A stretch of 44,345 nt of DNA from Flexibacter flexilis DSM 6793 (GTDB lineage Bacteria; Bacteroidota; Bacteroidia; Cytophagales; Flexibacteraceae): contig NZ_FOLE01000014.1 of NCBI RefSeq assembly GCF_900112255.1, positions 1 through 44,345 of the forward strand, given 5' to 3'. This document shows, piece by piece, positions 14,326 to 20,485 of the stretch. The translations under genes and the position numbers were made by a program. The notes under the pieces were generated by a model. The model was not told the DNA's origin. It saw only the letters and a list, made by a program, of their open reading frames with translations, and did not search any database. How positions within the stretch are numbered: the stretch's first letter is position 1; each line of letters opens with the position of its first letter.

Positions 14326-14761
14326 AAGCAAGCGTGTCGAAGTTTATCACTTTGGTAGGGTTGGAGAGCTTCCAGTCTGCGTATTGCTCTTTGATAGAGG
14401 CTATCAGCAAGGCCAAAAATTCAATCTCGGCATTGGCTTGCTCTTGTGCTTGGACGTCTAAGTGAATCGTATTGACCCAATCAACTAATTCTTTTTCCCT
14501 CTGATTATTAAGCATTTTGATGAATGCCATCAAACTCTCATAGCCAAAACGTATAGTTCTTGTATCGTACAAAAAGAATAGCTTATTGTAGTTCGCATTC
14601 CAGAATCTGTACACCGTCCAGAAATTGGCATCGTATTCCTTTTTGGAGTTGTCTGTATAAGGGTTAATAAACAGGTTGTACAGAAATTCCCTGATGTATT
14701 TGGCCTCGCCCGAATTGAACTTAATCGGAATGGCGGGCATTTTGCGTGCTATTTCTACCAT
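14312..14761 (-). CDS. Phage early protein, unknown
   Basis: Encodes 149 residues, helical. It has aromatic-rich stretches (FWTVYRFWNANYNKLFFLY) around residues 45-65 and a negatively charged middle. No recognised motif. It overlaps the downstream HTH gene by 14 bases and the upstream gene by 7, so these three are one translationally coupled operon of early functions. Confidence 0.55.
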   Translation of the reverse strand: MVEIARKMPAIPIKFNSGEAKYIREFLYNLFINPYTDNSKKEYDANFWTVYRFWNANYNKLFFLYDTRTIRFGYESLMAFIKMLNNQREKELVDWVNTIHLDVQAQEQANAEIEFLALLIASIKEQYADWKLSNPTKVINFDTLAYDNA

Positions 14762-15186
14762 TGCGTTTCCTCCATTTCTTTGCGGCGCATTTCTTCGTAT
14801 CGCAACTGGCCTAATTGTTCTTGATATTTTTCGTAGGTAAGTACGCCATCAGGTAGCTTGCTCATTCCTTTGAATAGCATTAACTCAAGTTTCATGTTTT
14901 CGCCCGATATGCTACCTTTCTTAGTGGTATTCAGTATTTTATTTGCACAGATAGAGGCGCGAAATACACGGTCTTTGTTTTTTTGCAAATGCTTTATAAT
15001 CATTTCAAAGCCTTTGTACATCTCGAATTTAGTTACATCAAAAGCCAAAGACCTTTCAAATGAAGTATCAAAGGAATACATGGTATCAATGTGTTGATAA
15101 CCAGTATTTTTATTATTGTATGGTCGGTATATTGTTACTACGAATAATGATTCGGTAGCCGACGGTTGTTCTAATTTTTGTGCCAT
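14755..15186 (-). CDS. Phage early protein, unknown
   Basis: Encodes 143 residues. The N-terminal half is beta-rich (TESLFVVTIYRPYNN, then MYSFDTSFERSLAF). The C-terminal half is helical with a basic end (EQLGQLRYEEMRRKEME). The start codon is 20 bases from the -33 element of the opposite-strand promoter at 15206-15236, so expression of the two could interfere. No function recognised. Confidence 0.55.
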   Translation of the reverse strand: MAQKLEQPSATESLFVVTIYRPYNNKNTGYQHIDTMYSFDTSFERSLAFDVTKFEMYKGFEMIIKHLQKNKDRVFRASICANKILNTTKKGSISGENMKLELMLFKGMSKLPDGVLTYEKYQEQLGQLRYEEMRRKEMEETQW

Positions 15187-15205
15187 AAATTTTTTGTTGA
15201 AATGT

Positions 15206-15236
15206 TTTGAAAATCAACCGAGACACGCTACATTTG
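15206..15236 (+). promoter_or_regulatory. Consensus Bacteroidota promoter on the + strand
   Basis: TTTG (15206-15209), exactly 19 bases, then TACATTTG (15229-15236), a perfect fit to TTTG-N19-TAnnTTTG. It points rightward against the leftward early operon. The only + strand feature after it is a terminator ending at 15322. Confidence 0.65.
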
Positions 15237-15242
15237 TGATGT

Positions 15243-15322
15243 AGTTACACGGTCTTACGGTTTGACCCCCTACAGCGAAGTGAAAGATTTGAAGCTCATA
15301 GCCCCAAGCTATGGGCATTTTT
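15243..15322 (+). ncRNA. Predicted small RNA (about 80 nt) in the early operon gap
   Basis: A start about seven bases after the promoter at 15206-15236 and a terminator (stem GCTCATAGC 15294-15302 with GCTATGGGC 15308-15316, then ATTTTT) define a transcript of about 80 nt. It fills the gap between two minus-strand genes and the terminator stops four bases before the stop codon of the gene at 15326. No ORF of note is inside. The transcript runs opposite to the early genes and could regulate them, by antisense read-through or by binding a target elsewhere. Confidence 0.55.
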
Positions 15323-15325
15323 CGT

Positions 15326-16177
15326 TTACAGGCCGCCCAGCCGCGCCGCGCCCCCCTGTGAAATTTTAAAATTGCCCCAATCTTTCAATTTGCCGAAAAA
15401 AACCGATTTTAAAATTTGGCTTTTAGTATTGTTGTTTTGTGCACAAGCCGAACTTATCCACAAATCCACGTCATTATAACAATATGTTTTAGAATTAAAA
15501 CATATTTTGAATCTTAAAATTGTGGCGATTTTTTCGCCAAGTTCCTTTTGTAAAATATTGAAAATCAACATTTTGTAAAATAGTGTTCTAAGCGAATTTT
15601 CGGGGTTTTGAGGGCTGTCTGGAGCTACTTGCGGAGCTTGTGGACATTCGTTGTTGATAACTGGAGCAGGGCTTGAATTGCCACCAGAAGGAGTGTTATT
15701 GGGTGTACTGGCTGCGAACTCTTCAACGGCCTCCGTTACCTCTAAAAGCTCCTGAAAGGCATTCAGGTTAATGTTCCAAAGCGTATTGAAGTGCTGAAAC
15801 TTCTTTCCAAATTGGGGCTTGTCTGGGTCAGGGGTTGGGTTTTCGGCAATGCTGATAAAACCAAGTTCAATCATGCGTCTGCGATAGGCTTGCGCGGCGT
15901 GTCGTTTGCTGCGTGCGAACTTGGCCAAGAGCGCAGAAGATAACTCTATCGGGTCTCCATAGGCCACTTTCCCTGCATTAACCAACTGAAAATAAGTTTT
16001 GATAACGGCTTTAATGGTGTGATGGAAATTAAGCCTAATTTTCTGTTTGAGTTCCTTACAACGCTGGTTAAACAGGTCGATGGATTCAAAAACATTGCGG
16101 TACGCTGTTTTAATTTGGTCAGGCGAAATGACGTACTTGGGTTGTGGAATGGTGGGGGTTTGCTTTAAACTACTCAT
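15326..16177 (-). CDS. Phage DNA-binding / replication-like protein
   Basis: Encodes 283 residues. Residues about 1-115 look like a winged-helix domain (IELSSALLAKFARSKRHAAQ, then YRRRMIELGFISIA), similar in shape to the N-terminal halves of phage replication initiators. A proline/asparagine-rich linker (about 155-190) joins a C-terminal region that is helical then rather low in recognised features. In the leftward order it precedes the coupled early genes. Function as replication initiator is a guess. The C-terminal codons are GC-rich (QGGAARLGGL), unlike the rest. Confidence 0.5.
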   Translation of the reverse strand: MSSLKQTPTIPQPKYVISPDQIKTAYRNVFESIDLFNQRCKELKQKIRLNFHHTIKAVIKTYFQLVNAGKVAYGDPIELSSALLAKFARSKRHAAQAYRRRMIELGFISIAENPTPDPDKPQFGKKFQHFNTLWNINLNAFQELLEVTEAVEEFAASTPNNTPSGGNSSPAPVINNECPQAPQVAPDSPQNPENSLRTLFYKMLIFNILQKELGEKIATILRFKICFNSKTYCYNDVDLWISSACAQNNNTKSQILKSVFFGKLKDWGNFKISQGGAARLGGL

Positions 16178-16219
16178 ATTATAACAAATAATAATTTATA
16201 ACATTCAATAAATATTTAG

Positions 16220-16244
16220 AAAACGGGGCAACAGATTACCCCGT
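16220..16244 (-). terminator. Weak terminator after the 76-residue early gene
   Basis: ACGGGG (16223-16228)/CCCCGT (16239-16244) followed leftward by TTTTCT. It lies between the gene ending at 16265 and the start at 16177. Confidence 0.5.
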
Positions 16245-16264
16245 CATCGGGAGGGCGAAGGCTA

Positions 16265-16495
16265 TTATCCTACCTTCATATTTCTAAGGTCGGCCAATGC
16301 TTCTTTGGCCTGCCGCATAATCGCGGCTAAGGAATTTTGTTTTTCCTTGTATGCCATCAACTCATCTAATTGAGCCTGAAATGGTCTCAACTCTTCGCGG
16401 AACTTGGCGCACAAGCTATCGTTATAGCTGTGCTTTTTAATCATCTCTTGCAAAAACGCGACTTTCTCGCGCAGATACAGTTCGTCGTTGCTCAT
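16265..16495 (-). CDS. Small coiled-coil early protein
   Basis: Encodes 76 residues from the ATG at 16495 (MSNDELYLREKVAFLQEMIKK). An ATG directly before it (16498) is equally possible, and a longer frame upstream is shadow sequence. Nearly all of it is an amphipathic helix with heptads, ending ALADLRNMKVG. It could oligomerise or bind another early protein. No family is recognised. Confidence 0.55.
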   Translation of the reverse strand: MSNDELYLREKVAFLQEMIKKHSYNDSLCAKFREELRPFQAQLDELMAYKEKQNSLAAIMRQAKEALADLRNMKVG

Positions 16496-16587
16496 CATAT
16501 GCACCAGATGTTTTGCACAAAGTGAACGGGTCGCCCTGTGCGGCCGAAATGCTTTTTTACTTCTTCTTTTGTTGCCTTGTCCATATT

Positions 16588-16618
16588 TTTGGAACACACA
16601 AAAAGTTGATTATATTTG
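16588..16618 (+). promoter_or_regulatory. Consensus Bacteroidota promoter on the + strand
   Basis: TTTG (16588-16591), exactly 19 bases, then TATATTTG (16611-16618), a perfect match to the consensus. It faces right, against all nearby phage genes. A terminator at 16651-16687 follows almost at once. Confidence 0.7.
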
Positions 16619-16624
16619 TGTCGC

Positions 16625-16687
16625 ATTATCATAAAACATTAAAGTTTTTTAGCCCTGCACACGCTCCAACGTTGCAGGGCTTTTTTT
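16625..16687 (+). ncRNA. Predicted small RNA (about 63 nt) with strong terminator
   Basis: Promoter at 16588-16618, start near 16625, and a terminator with stem AGCCCTGCA (16651-16659)/TGCAGGGCT (16673-16681) and T run to 16687. The unstructured 5' part is about 26 nt (TATCATAAAACATTAAAG-like), the shape of many trans-acting small RNAs: short seed region plus terminator hairpin. Read on the other strand the hairpin is followed by A, not T, so it is directional. Nothing else on this strand needs this terminator. Inferred, not shown. Confidence 0.6.
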
Positions 16688-16689
16688 GT

Positions 16690-16980
16690 GAATAATTAAA
16701 CCATTGGCCGCTGAAAATCAGCATAAAGAACTTTTTACGATTTGGCCAAAATCGCGGTGGCAAAACACGGCGCAAACCTGCCCCGTGCTTTTAAACAACT
16801 AACGGTAAACCATTTAAACATCATTCTACCTACTCTCAAAGAACTGATTGCCACACGTTTGCGGCCTTGTAAATCGTGGTAGCAGTACCACCACAATTTG
16901 ATTAGCGAATAAACATTTAACTTAAATCAATTCTTCAGCGCGGAAACAGCAGATTACAGTAAGTTGTGTTACGCTGAATT
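16690..16980. other. Non-coding stretch full of hairpins
   Basis: No gene. Visible stems: GCTGA-aaa-TCAGC near 16710, CGATTT-ggcca-AAATCG near 16738, CACGG/CCGTG followed by TTTT near 16765-16793, GTGGTA-gcag-TACCAC at about 16876-16891, and TTCAGCG/CGCTGAA (about 16933-16976). With the tRNA-like elements next to it, this makes about 500 bases of probable structured RNA or a replication/packaging site. Confidence 0.5.
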
Positions 16981-16981
16981 G

Positions 16982-17055
16982 CAACCGTAGCAGGAATCGA
17001 ACCTGCATCTTACATTGCTGTACGCTCTAAGCCATACTTTTTAAGCTATACGGTT
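16982..17055 (-). tRNA. tRNA-like element, probably degenerate
   Basis: On the minus strand there is a perfect seven-base acceptor stem (AACCGTA 17055-17049 with TACGGTT 16989-16983) and a perfect T arm (GCAGG-TTCGATT-CCTGC). A D-stem GCTT/GAGC fits with an oversized loop. The anticodon arm is not normal: only TACA-GCAA-TGTA can pair, leaving a four-base loop and no readable anticodon. Total length is 74 nt as in a real tRNA. It may be a decaying phage tRNA or a tRNA mimic. No CCA is encoded. Confidence 0.5.
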
Positions 17056-17232
17056 TCCGTTGGTGGCACTACCGACCACCGTCTTCGGGTAATGGTAAAG
17101 AAAGTGCGGACTTTTACCGCTTGGTGCAGGCATACTTTTGAACGTTAGCGTCTTAGACCTCTCTGTTGGGTATGTTGTTCCTGCCATGCAGTTCCGTTCA
17201 AAACATTAATTGTCCCTCATGGGCTTTCTTTG
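17056..17232. other. Structured spacer between the two tRNA elements
   Basis: Holds GGTGG-cactaccga-CCACC near 17061, GGTAAAG/CTTTTACC (about 17093-17119), and a nine-base perfect inverted repeat TTTTGAACG (17136-17144)/CGTTCAAAA (17195-17203) that encloses a CTGC-cat-GCAG hairpin. The last looks like a long closed RNA fold of 68 nt, but it has no T-arm signature, so it is not a tRNA. No ORF. Confidence 0.45.
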
Positions 17233-17305
17233 TTGCATGGGCGGGACTCGAACCCGCGACCTTTGGGTTATGAGCCCAACGAGCTGCCAACTGCTCTACC
17301 ACGCT
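17233..17305 (-). tRNA. Phage tRNA with CAT anticodon, initiator type
   Basis: A full cloverleaf of 73 nt on the minus strand: acceptor AGCGTGG/CCATGCA, D arm GAGC-AGTTGGCA-GCTC, anticodon arm TTGGG-CTCATAA-CCCAA, variable loop AGGTC and T arm GCGGG-TTCGAGT-CCCGC. Three features mark bacterial initiator tRNAs: an unpaired 1:72 position (A:A here), an A11:U24 pair and three consecutive G:C pairs next to the anticodon loop. CCA is not encoded. It starts four bases after the stop codon of the gene at 17310-17519, so it is probably cut from the leftward early transcript. It could also serve as a poor elongator. Confidence 0.88.
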
Positions 17306-17309
17306 TGAA

Positions 17310-17519
17310 TTATTTTTTTATATTCTCGTACAGGTGAATATTATCTTCTATATAGTTTGCTTCAACAACAACAAACTCCGACCTGCCATTTAGTTTTTGG
17401 CGAAATGACGCAGATGTAACATATCCAAACTCTTTATTAAACGCTTTTATAAATAACTCTTTGCCTTTAGGCGAAAGCGTTTGATACTTCGATTTTATAT
17501 CTGTTAAAGTTAATGGCAT
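17310..17519 (-). CDS. First leftward early gene, unknown small protein
   Basis: Encodes 69 residues (MPLTLTDIKSKYQTLSPKGK). It has an N-terminal helical region with TLSPKGKELFIKAF and a middle ASFRQKLNGR segment that could be a degenerate HTH. It is divergent from the repressor gene across a 182-base region with operator-like palindromes, which is where Cro, Ner or early activators usually lie. A tRNA follows at once. A Cro/Ner-like regulatory role is likely from position only. Confidence 0.6.
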   Translation of the reverse strand: MPLTLTDIKSKYQTLSPKGKELFIKAFNKEFGYVTSASFRQKLNGRSEFVVVEANYIEDNIHLYENIKK

Positions 17520-17585
17520 AACACACTTTTTGTTTAATGTAAAACACTCAGAATAAATGTATTTTTTCGATTTGGCACTGTATTT

Positions 17586-17620
17586 GTTACTAAATAACTT
17601 ATATTTGCGTAACGGTTACG
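17586..17620. promoter_or_regulatory. Operator-like palindromes and -7 element of the lysogeny switch
   Basis: GTTA-ctaaa-TAAC (17586-17598) and CGTAAC-g-GTTACG (17608-17620) share the GTTAC half-site. Between them is TATATTTG (17600-17607), a perfect -7 element facing the repressor gene, though no TTTG lies at the best spacing (copies at 17571 and 17583 are 25 and 13 bases away). A repressor bound here would cover the predicted start of its own transcript. A further TTTGTA/TACAAA pair lies near 17623-17646. Confidence 0.6.
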
Positions 17621-17701
17621 TGTTTGTATCGTTTTCGTTTACAAAGATTACAGTATTACTTATAAAAAACAAGTTTTTACATTAAACTTTTTACATAAAT
17701 T

Positions 17702-18175
17702 ATGGGAAAAGCTAATATTTCACATAGAATCAGTGAGTTAAGGGCAAAAAAGAGGGCAAAACAAAAAGATGTTGCCGCTTATTTAGGTGTCTCTACCTCC
17801 GCAATATCAGAATATGAATCTGGTCGTGCAAACCCTACACTGGAAAAACTTATCCTGTTAAGCCAATATTTTGGTGTAAGTCTTGATTATTTGCAGGGAG
17901 ACAATCAAGAAATCACAGAGATTACAGAAGTTACAGAAAAAATATATGAATCTCCCAAAAATCAATTATTGGAGGAGTTGAGGGCTATAAATGAAAAGCT
18001 AACCGAGCAGGCTCAGATATTCATGCAGGAAATAACCTTCTTACGTAAAGCATTAGAAGCAAAAGACCATCAAATTGAGTCTAAGGACAAGCAGATAGAG
18101 CAGCTCATGGGAAAGTATTCGGTAAGTAAAGTGCCTCATGGTTTGCAATTTATTTTGGTGAGAAATAACTCATAA
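17702..18175 (+). CDS. XRE-family (CI-like) prophage repressor
   Basis: Encodes 157 residues. Residues 6-65 form a complete XRE helix-turn-helix (ISELRAKKRAKQKDVAAYLG, then STSAISEYESGRANP, then LDYLQGD). The rest is a long coiled coil (about 85-135) for dimer formation, with a short end. There is no peptidase domain, so it is not a LexA-type self-cleaving repressor. It is the only rightward gene of the prophage and is divergent from the leftward early genes, as expected for a lysogeny master repressor binding the palindromes at 17586-17620. It ends about 160 bases from a host gene and so marks the prophage side of the boundary. Confidence 0.85.
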   Translation: MGKANISHRISELRAKKRAKQKDVAAYLGVSTSAISEYESGRANPTLEKLILLSQYFGVSLDYLQGDNQEITEITEVTEKIYESPKNQLLEELRAINEKLTEQAQIFMQEITFLRKALEAKDHQIESKDKQIEQLMGKYSVSKVPHGLQFILVRNNS

Positions 18176-18333
18176 AAAAATTTGCTTGCTATCTTTACTT
18201 GCTAAGTATTAGCTATACGCAATACAGAGGCTTGAATATCAACCAATTGCAAATAATATTTGTTTGTGGCCTGAAAACAAAGACATTGTTTTTCGGTAAG
18301 GACAATTTTGTTTGCCTCTTAACAAAGATAAAA
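18176..18333. other. Probable prophage-host junction
   Basis: Between the phage repressor and a host metabolic gene there is no ORF. A CTTGCTA direct repeat occurs twice close to 18183-18208. The other prophage end is outside the window, so the attachment core cannot be fixed. Confidence 0.35.
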
Positions 18334-19704
18334 ATGTATTACAATTCAATCATCGAAACGATTGGCAATACGCCATTAGTCAAACTCAACAAAGTAACAG
18401 ACGGCATTAAAGGCACGGTGCTTGCCAAAGTAGAATATTTCAACCCTGGTAACTCGGTAAAAGACCGTATGGCCATCAAAATGATTGAAGATGCCGAAAA
18501 AGCAGGCATTCTCAGCAAAGGTGGTACGATTATCGAAGGTACTTCGGGCAATACGGGCATGGGCTTGGCCTTAGCGGCAACTGCCAAAGGCTACAAATGT
18601 ATTTTCACGATGGCCGACAAGCAGTCCAAAGAGAAAATGGACATTTTGCGTGCCGTAGGTGCTGAAGTTGTGGTTTGCCCAACCAACGTTACCCCCGACG
18701 ACCCTCGCTCTTACTATTCGGTAGCGCGCAAACTCAACGCCGAAATCCCTAATTCTTTTTACCCCAACCAATACGATAATCTTTCGAACACGGCGGCGCA
18801 TTACGAAACCACTGGCCCAGAAATTTGGGAACAAACCGAAGGTAAAATCACGCATTACGCTTGCGGCGTGGGTACGGGTGGCACCATGTGCGGAACAGCC
18901 AAATTTTTGAAAGAACAAAACCCGAACGTCAAAACCGTAGGCATTGACACTTACGGTTCGGTGTTTAAGAAATATAAAGAAACTGGCGTTTTTGACGAAA
19001 ACGAAATTTATCCGTATCTGACTGAAGGCATTGGCGAAGACATTTTGCCTAAAAACGTGGACTTTAGTTTGATAGATGAGTTCGTAAAAGTAACAGACAA
19101 GGATGCAGCTCTGATGGCGCGTCGTTTGTCGAAAGAAGAAGGCTTGTTTGTGGGTTGGTCGTGTGGTTCTGCCGTGCATGGCGCGTTGGAGTATGCTCGC
19201 AAAAACCTCAAAGAAGGCGATGTGATGGTTATTATTCTTCCAGACCACGGCACACGCTATTTGGGCAAAATCTACAATGATTCTTGGATGAAAGACCACG
19301 GCTTTGTGGAAACACGCCAATACGCAACGGCTCGCGACATCGTGGCGGCGCGTAACGGTTCGGCTAGCTTGGTAACAGTGGACAAAAATGCAACGGTTGC
19401 TTCTGTGATTCAGAAACTTACGCAAGAAGGCATTTCGCAAATCCCTGTAACCGATGGCGAAAATTTCGTGGGTAGCCTTTCGGACAGCAAAGTATTGAGC
19501 CGCCTAATCGAAAACCCAAGTCTTAAAACCAGTTCTGTAAGCGAGCTAATGGACAAACCCTTTACGTTCGTGGGCTTGGATAACACCATCGACGTGTTGT
19601 CGTCGTTGATTACGCGCGAAAACCCTGCCCTATTGGTGCGCGACGAAAACAACCAAGTGCAAATCATTACGCAAGCCGACTTGTTGGCGACCATTGCCAA
19701 ATAA
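18334..19704 (+). CDS. Cystathionine beta-synthase-type PLP enzyme with CBS pair
   Basis: Encodes 456 residues from the ATG at 18334; the frame is open further upstream but that part is not protein-like. Residues 1-330 are the fold-type II PLP domain: Lys43 in NPGNSVKDRMA is the Schiff-base lysine, and GTSGNTGMG (about 74-82) binds the cofactor phosphate. Residues about 340-456 hold two CBS motifs, which bind adenosyl ligands. This makes cystathionine beta-synthase (serine plus homocysteine, transsulfuration) more likely than plain cysteine synthase. A strong terminator follows at 19728. Single-gene unit. The reaction is inferred by domain make-up; the enzyme may also use O-acetylserine. Confidence 0.85.
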   Translation: MYYNSIIETIGNTPLVKLNKVTDGIKGTVLAKVEYFNPGNSVKDRMAIKMIEDAEKAGILSKGGTIIEGTSGNTGMGLALAATAKGYKCIFTMADKQSKEKMDILRAVGAEVVVCPTNVTPDDPRSYYSVARKLNAEIPNSFYPNQYDNLSNTAAHYETTGPEIWEQTEGKITHYACGVGTGGTMCGTAKFLKEQNPNVKTVGIDTYGSVFKKYKETGVFDENEIYPYLTEGIGEDILPKNVDFSLIDEFVKVTDKDAALMARRLSKEEGLFVGWSCGSAVHGALEYARKNLKEGDVMVIILPDHGTRYLGKIYNDSWMKDHGFVETRQYATARDIVAARNGSASLVTVDKNATVASVIQKLTQEGISQIPVTDGENFVGSLSDSKVLSRLIENPSLKTSSVSELMDKPFTFVGLDNTIDVLSSLITRENPALLVRDENNQVQIITQADLLATIAK

Positions 19705-19727
19705 TTTGTAGTAAAATCTGATAAACC

Positions 19728-19767
19728 AAAAGCGCAAGGCCTCCATCACGGAAGCCTTGCGCTTTTT
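19728..19767 (+). terminator. Terminator after the cystathionine beta-synthase gene
   Basis: AAAGCGCAAGGC / GCCTTGCGCTTT stem (19728-19740 with 19754-19767), a 13-base loop and T run. Confidence 0.85.
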
Positions 19768-19969
19768 ATGTTGGCCAAAATACCTTATCCGCTATACTTT
19801 TGTTAATGTAAAACCGCACAACTTAGATTTTTTCGTGTAATACTTTATCTTAAATTCTGAAAATCTCATTTAAATATCAAGACTTTTGATTTACCTTGCA
19901 GCCGTCGTATGATTTTTGGTTGTGCGATGTTATGTATTGATTTTCAATAGATTAAAACAGATTTAAACC

Positions 19970-20485
19970 ATGGTAGCACGCCCTTTCAACTTGCTTGGCT
20001 GGATAGAAGACAACAGACATTTGTTGCGCCCACCCGTTGGCAATCAGGTAATGTATAAAGCCAACGAAGATTTTATCGTGATGGTGGTCGGTGGCCCCAA
20101 CTCGCGCCGCGACTATCACTACAACGAAGGCGAAGAGATTTTTTATCAGATAGAAGGCGACATCGAACTGAAAATTATAGAAGATGGCCGCCCCGTGAGT
20201 ATTCCTATCCGTCAGGGCGAAATTTTCTTGTTGCCGCCACGCGTGCCGCATTCGCCGCGCCGTCCTGCCAATACGGTTGGGCTTGTGATTGAGCGTTATC
20301 GTGCTGAAAAAGAGCAAGATGGCTTTTTGTGGTATTGCGAAAATTGCGGCGAAAAACTCTACGAAGAATACGCACACGTTTCGGACATCGTTGCGCAACT
20401 GCCGCCGATTATGAATCGCTTTTTTGAAAATACGGAACATTGCACGTGCAAAAAATGCGGTACGGTAATGCAACGCCCCAGCTAA
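19970..20485 (+). CDS. nbaC: 3-hydroxyanthranilate 3,4-dioxygenase
   Basis: Encodes 171 residues, the normal length for the bacterial enzyme. The cupin core shows metal ligands in DYHYNEGEEIFYQIEGD (His and Glu around residues 47-54) and the second-motif His in PPRVPHSPRRP. The C-terminus carries two CxxC pairs, YCENCGE and CTCKKCG, the rubredoxin-like iron site seen in bacterial forms. It opens the ring of 3-hydroxyanthranilate in the kynurenine route from tryptophan to NAD or to 2-aminomuconate. No other kynurenine gene is in the window. Its stop codon overlaps the stop of the convergent methyltransferase gene by two bases. Confidence 0.92.
   Translation: MVARPFNLLGWIEDNRHLLRPPVGNQVMYKANEDFIVMVVGGPNSRRDYHYNEGEEIFYQIEGDIELKIIEDGRPVSIPIRQGEIFLLPPRVPHSPRRPANTVGLVIERYRAEKEQDGFLWYCENCGEKLYEEYAHVSDIVAQLPPIMNRFFENTEHCTCKKCGTVMQRPS

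Noticed and set aside
17136-17203. Third tRNA gene
   Set aside because: It has a nine-base closing stem, but there is no T-arm TTC signature and the length is too short.
18571-19440. 289-codon minus-strand frame inside the cystathionine beta-synthase gene
   Set aside because: It is an antisense shadow; the + strand protein has clear PLP and CBS motifs.
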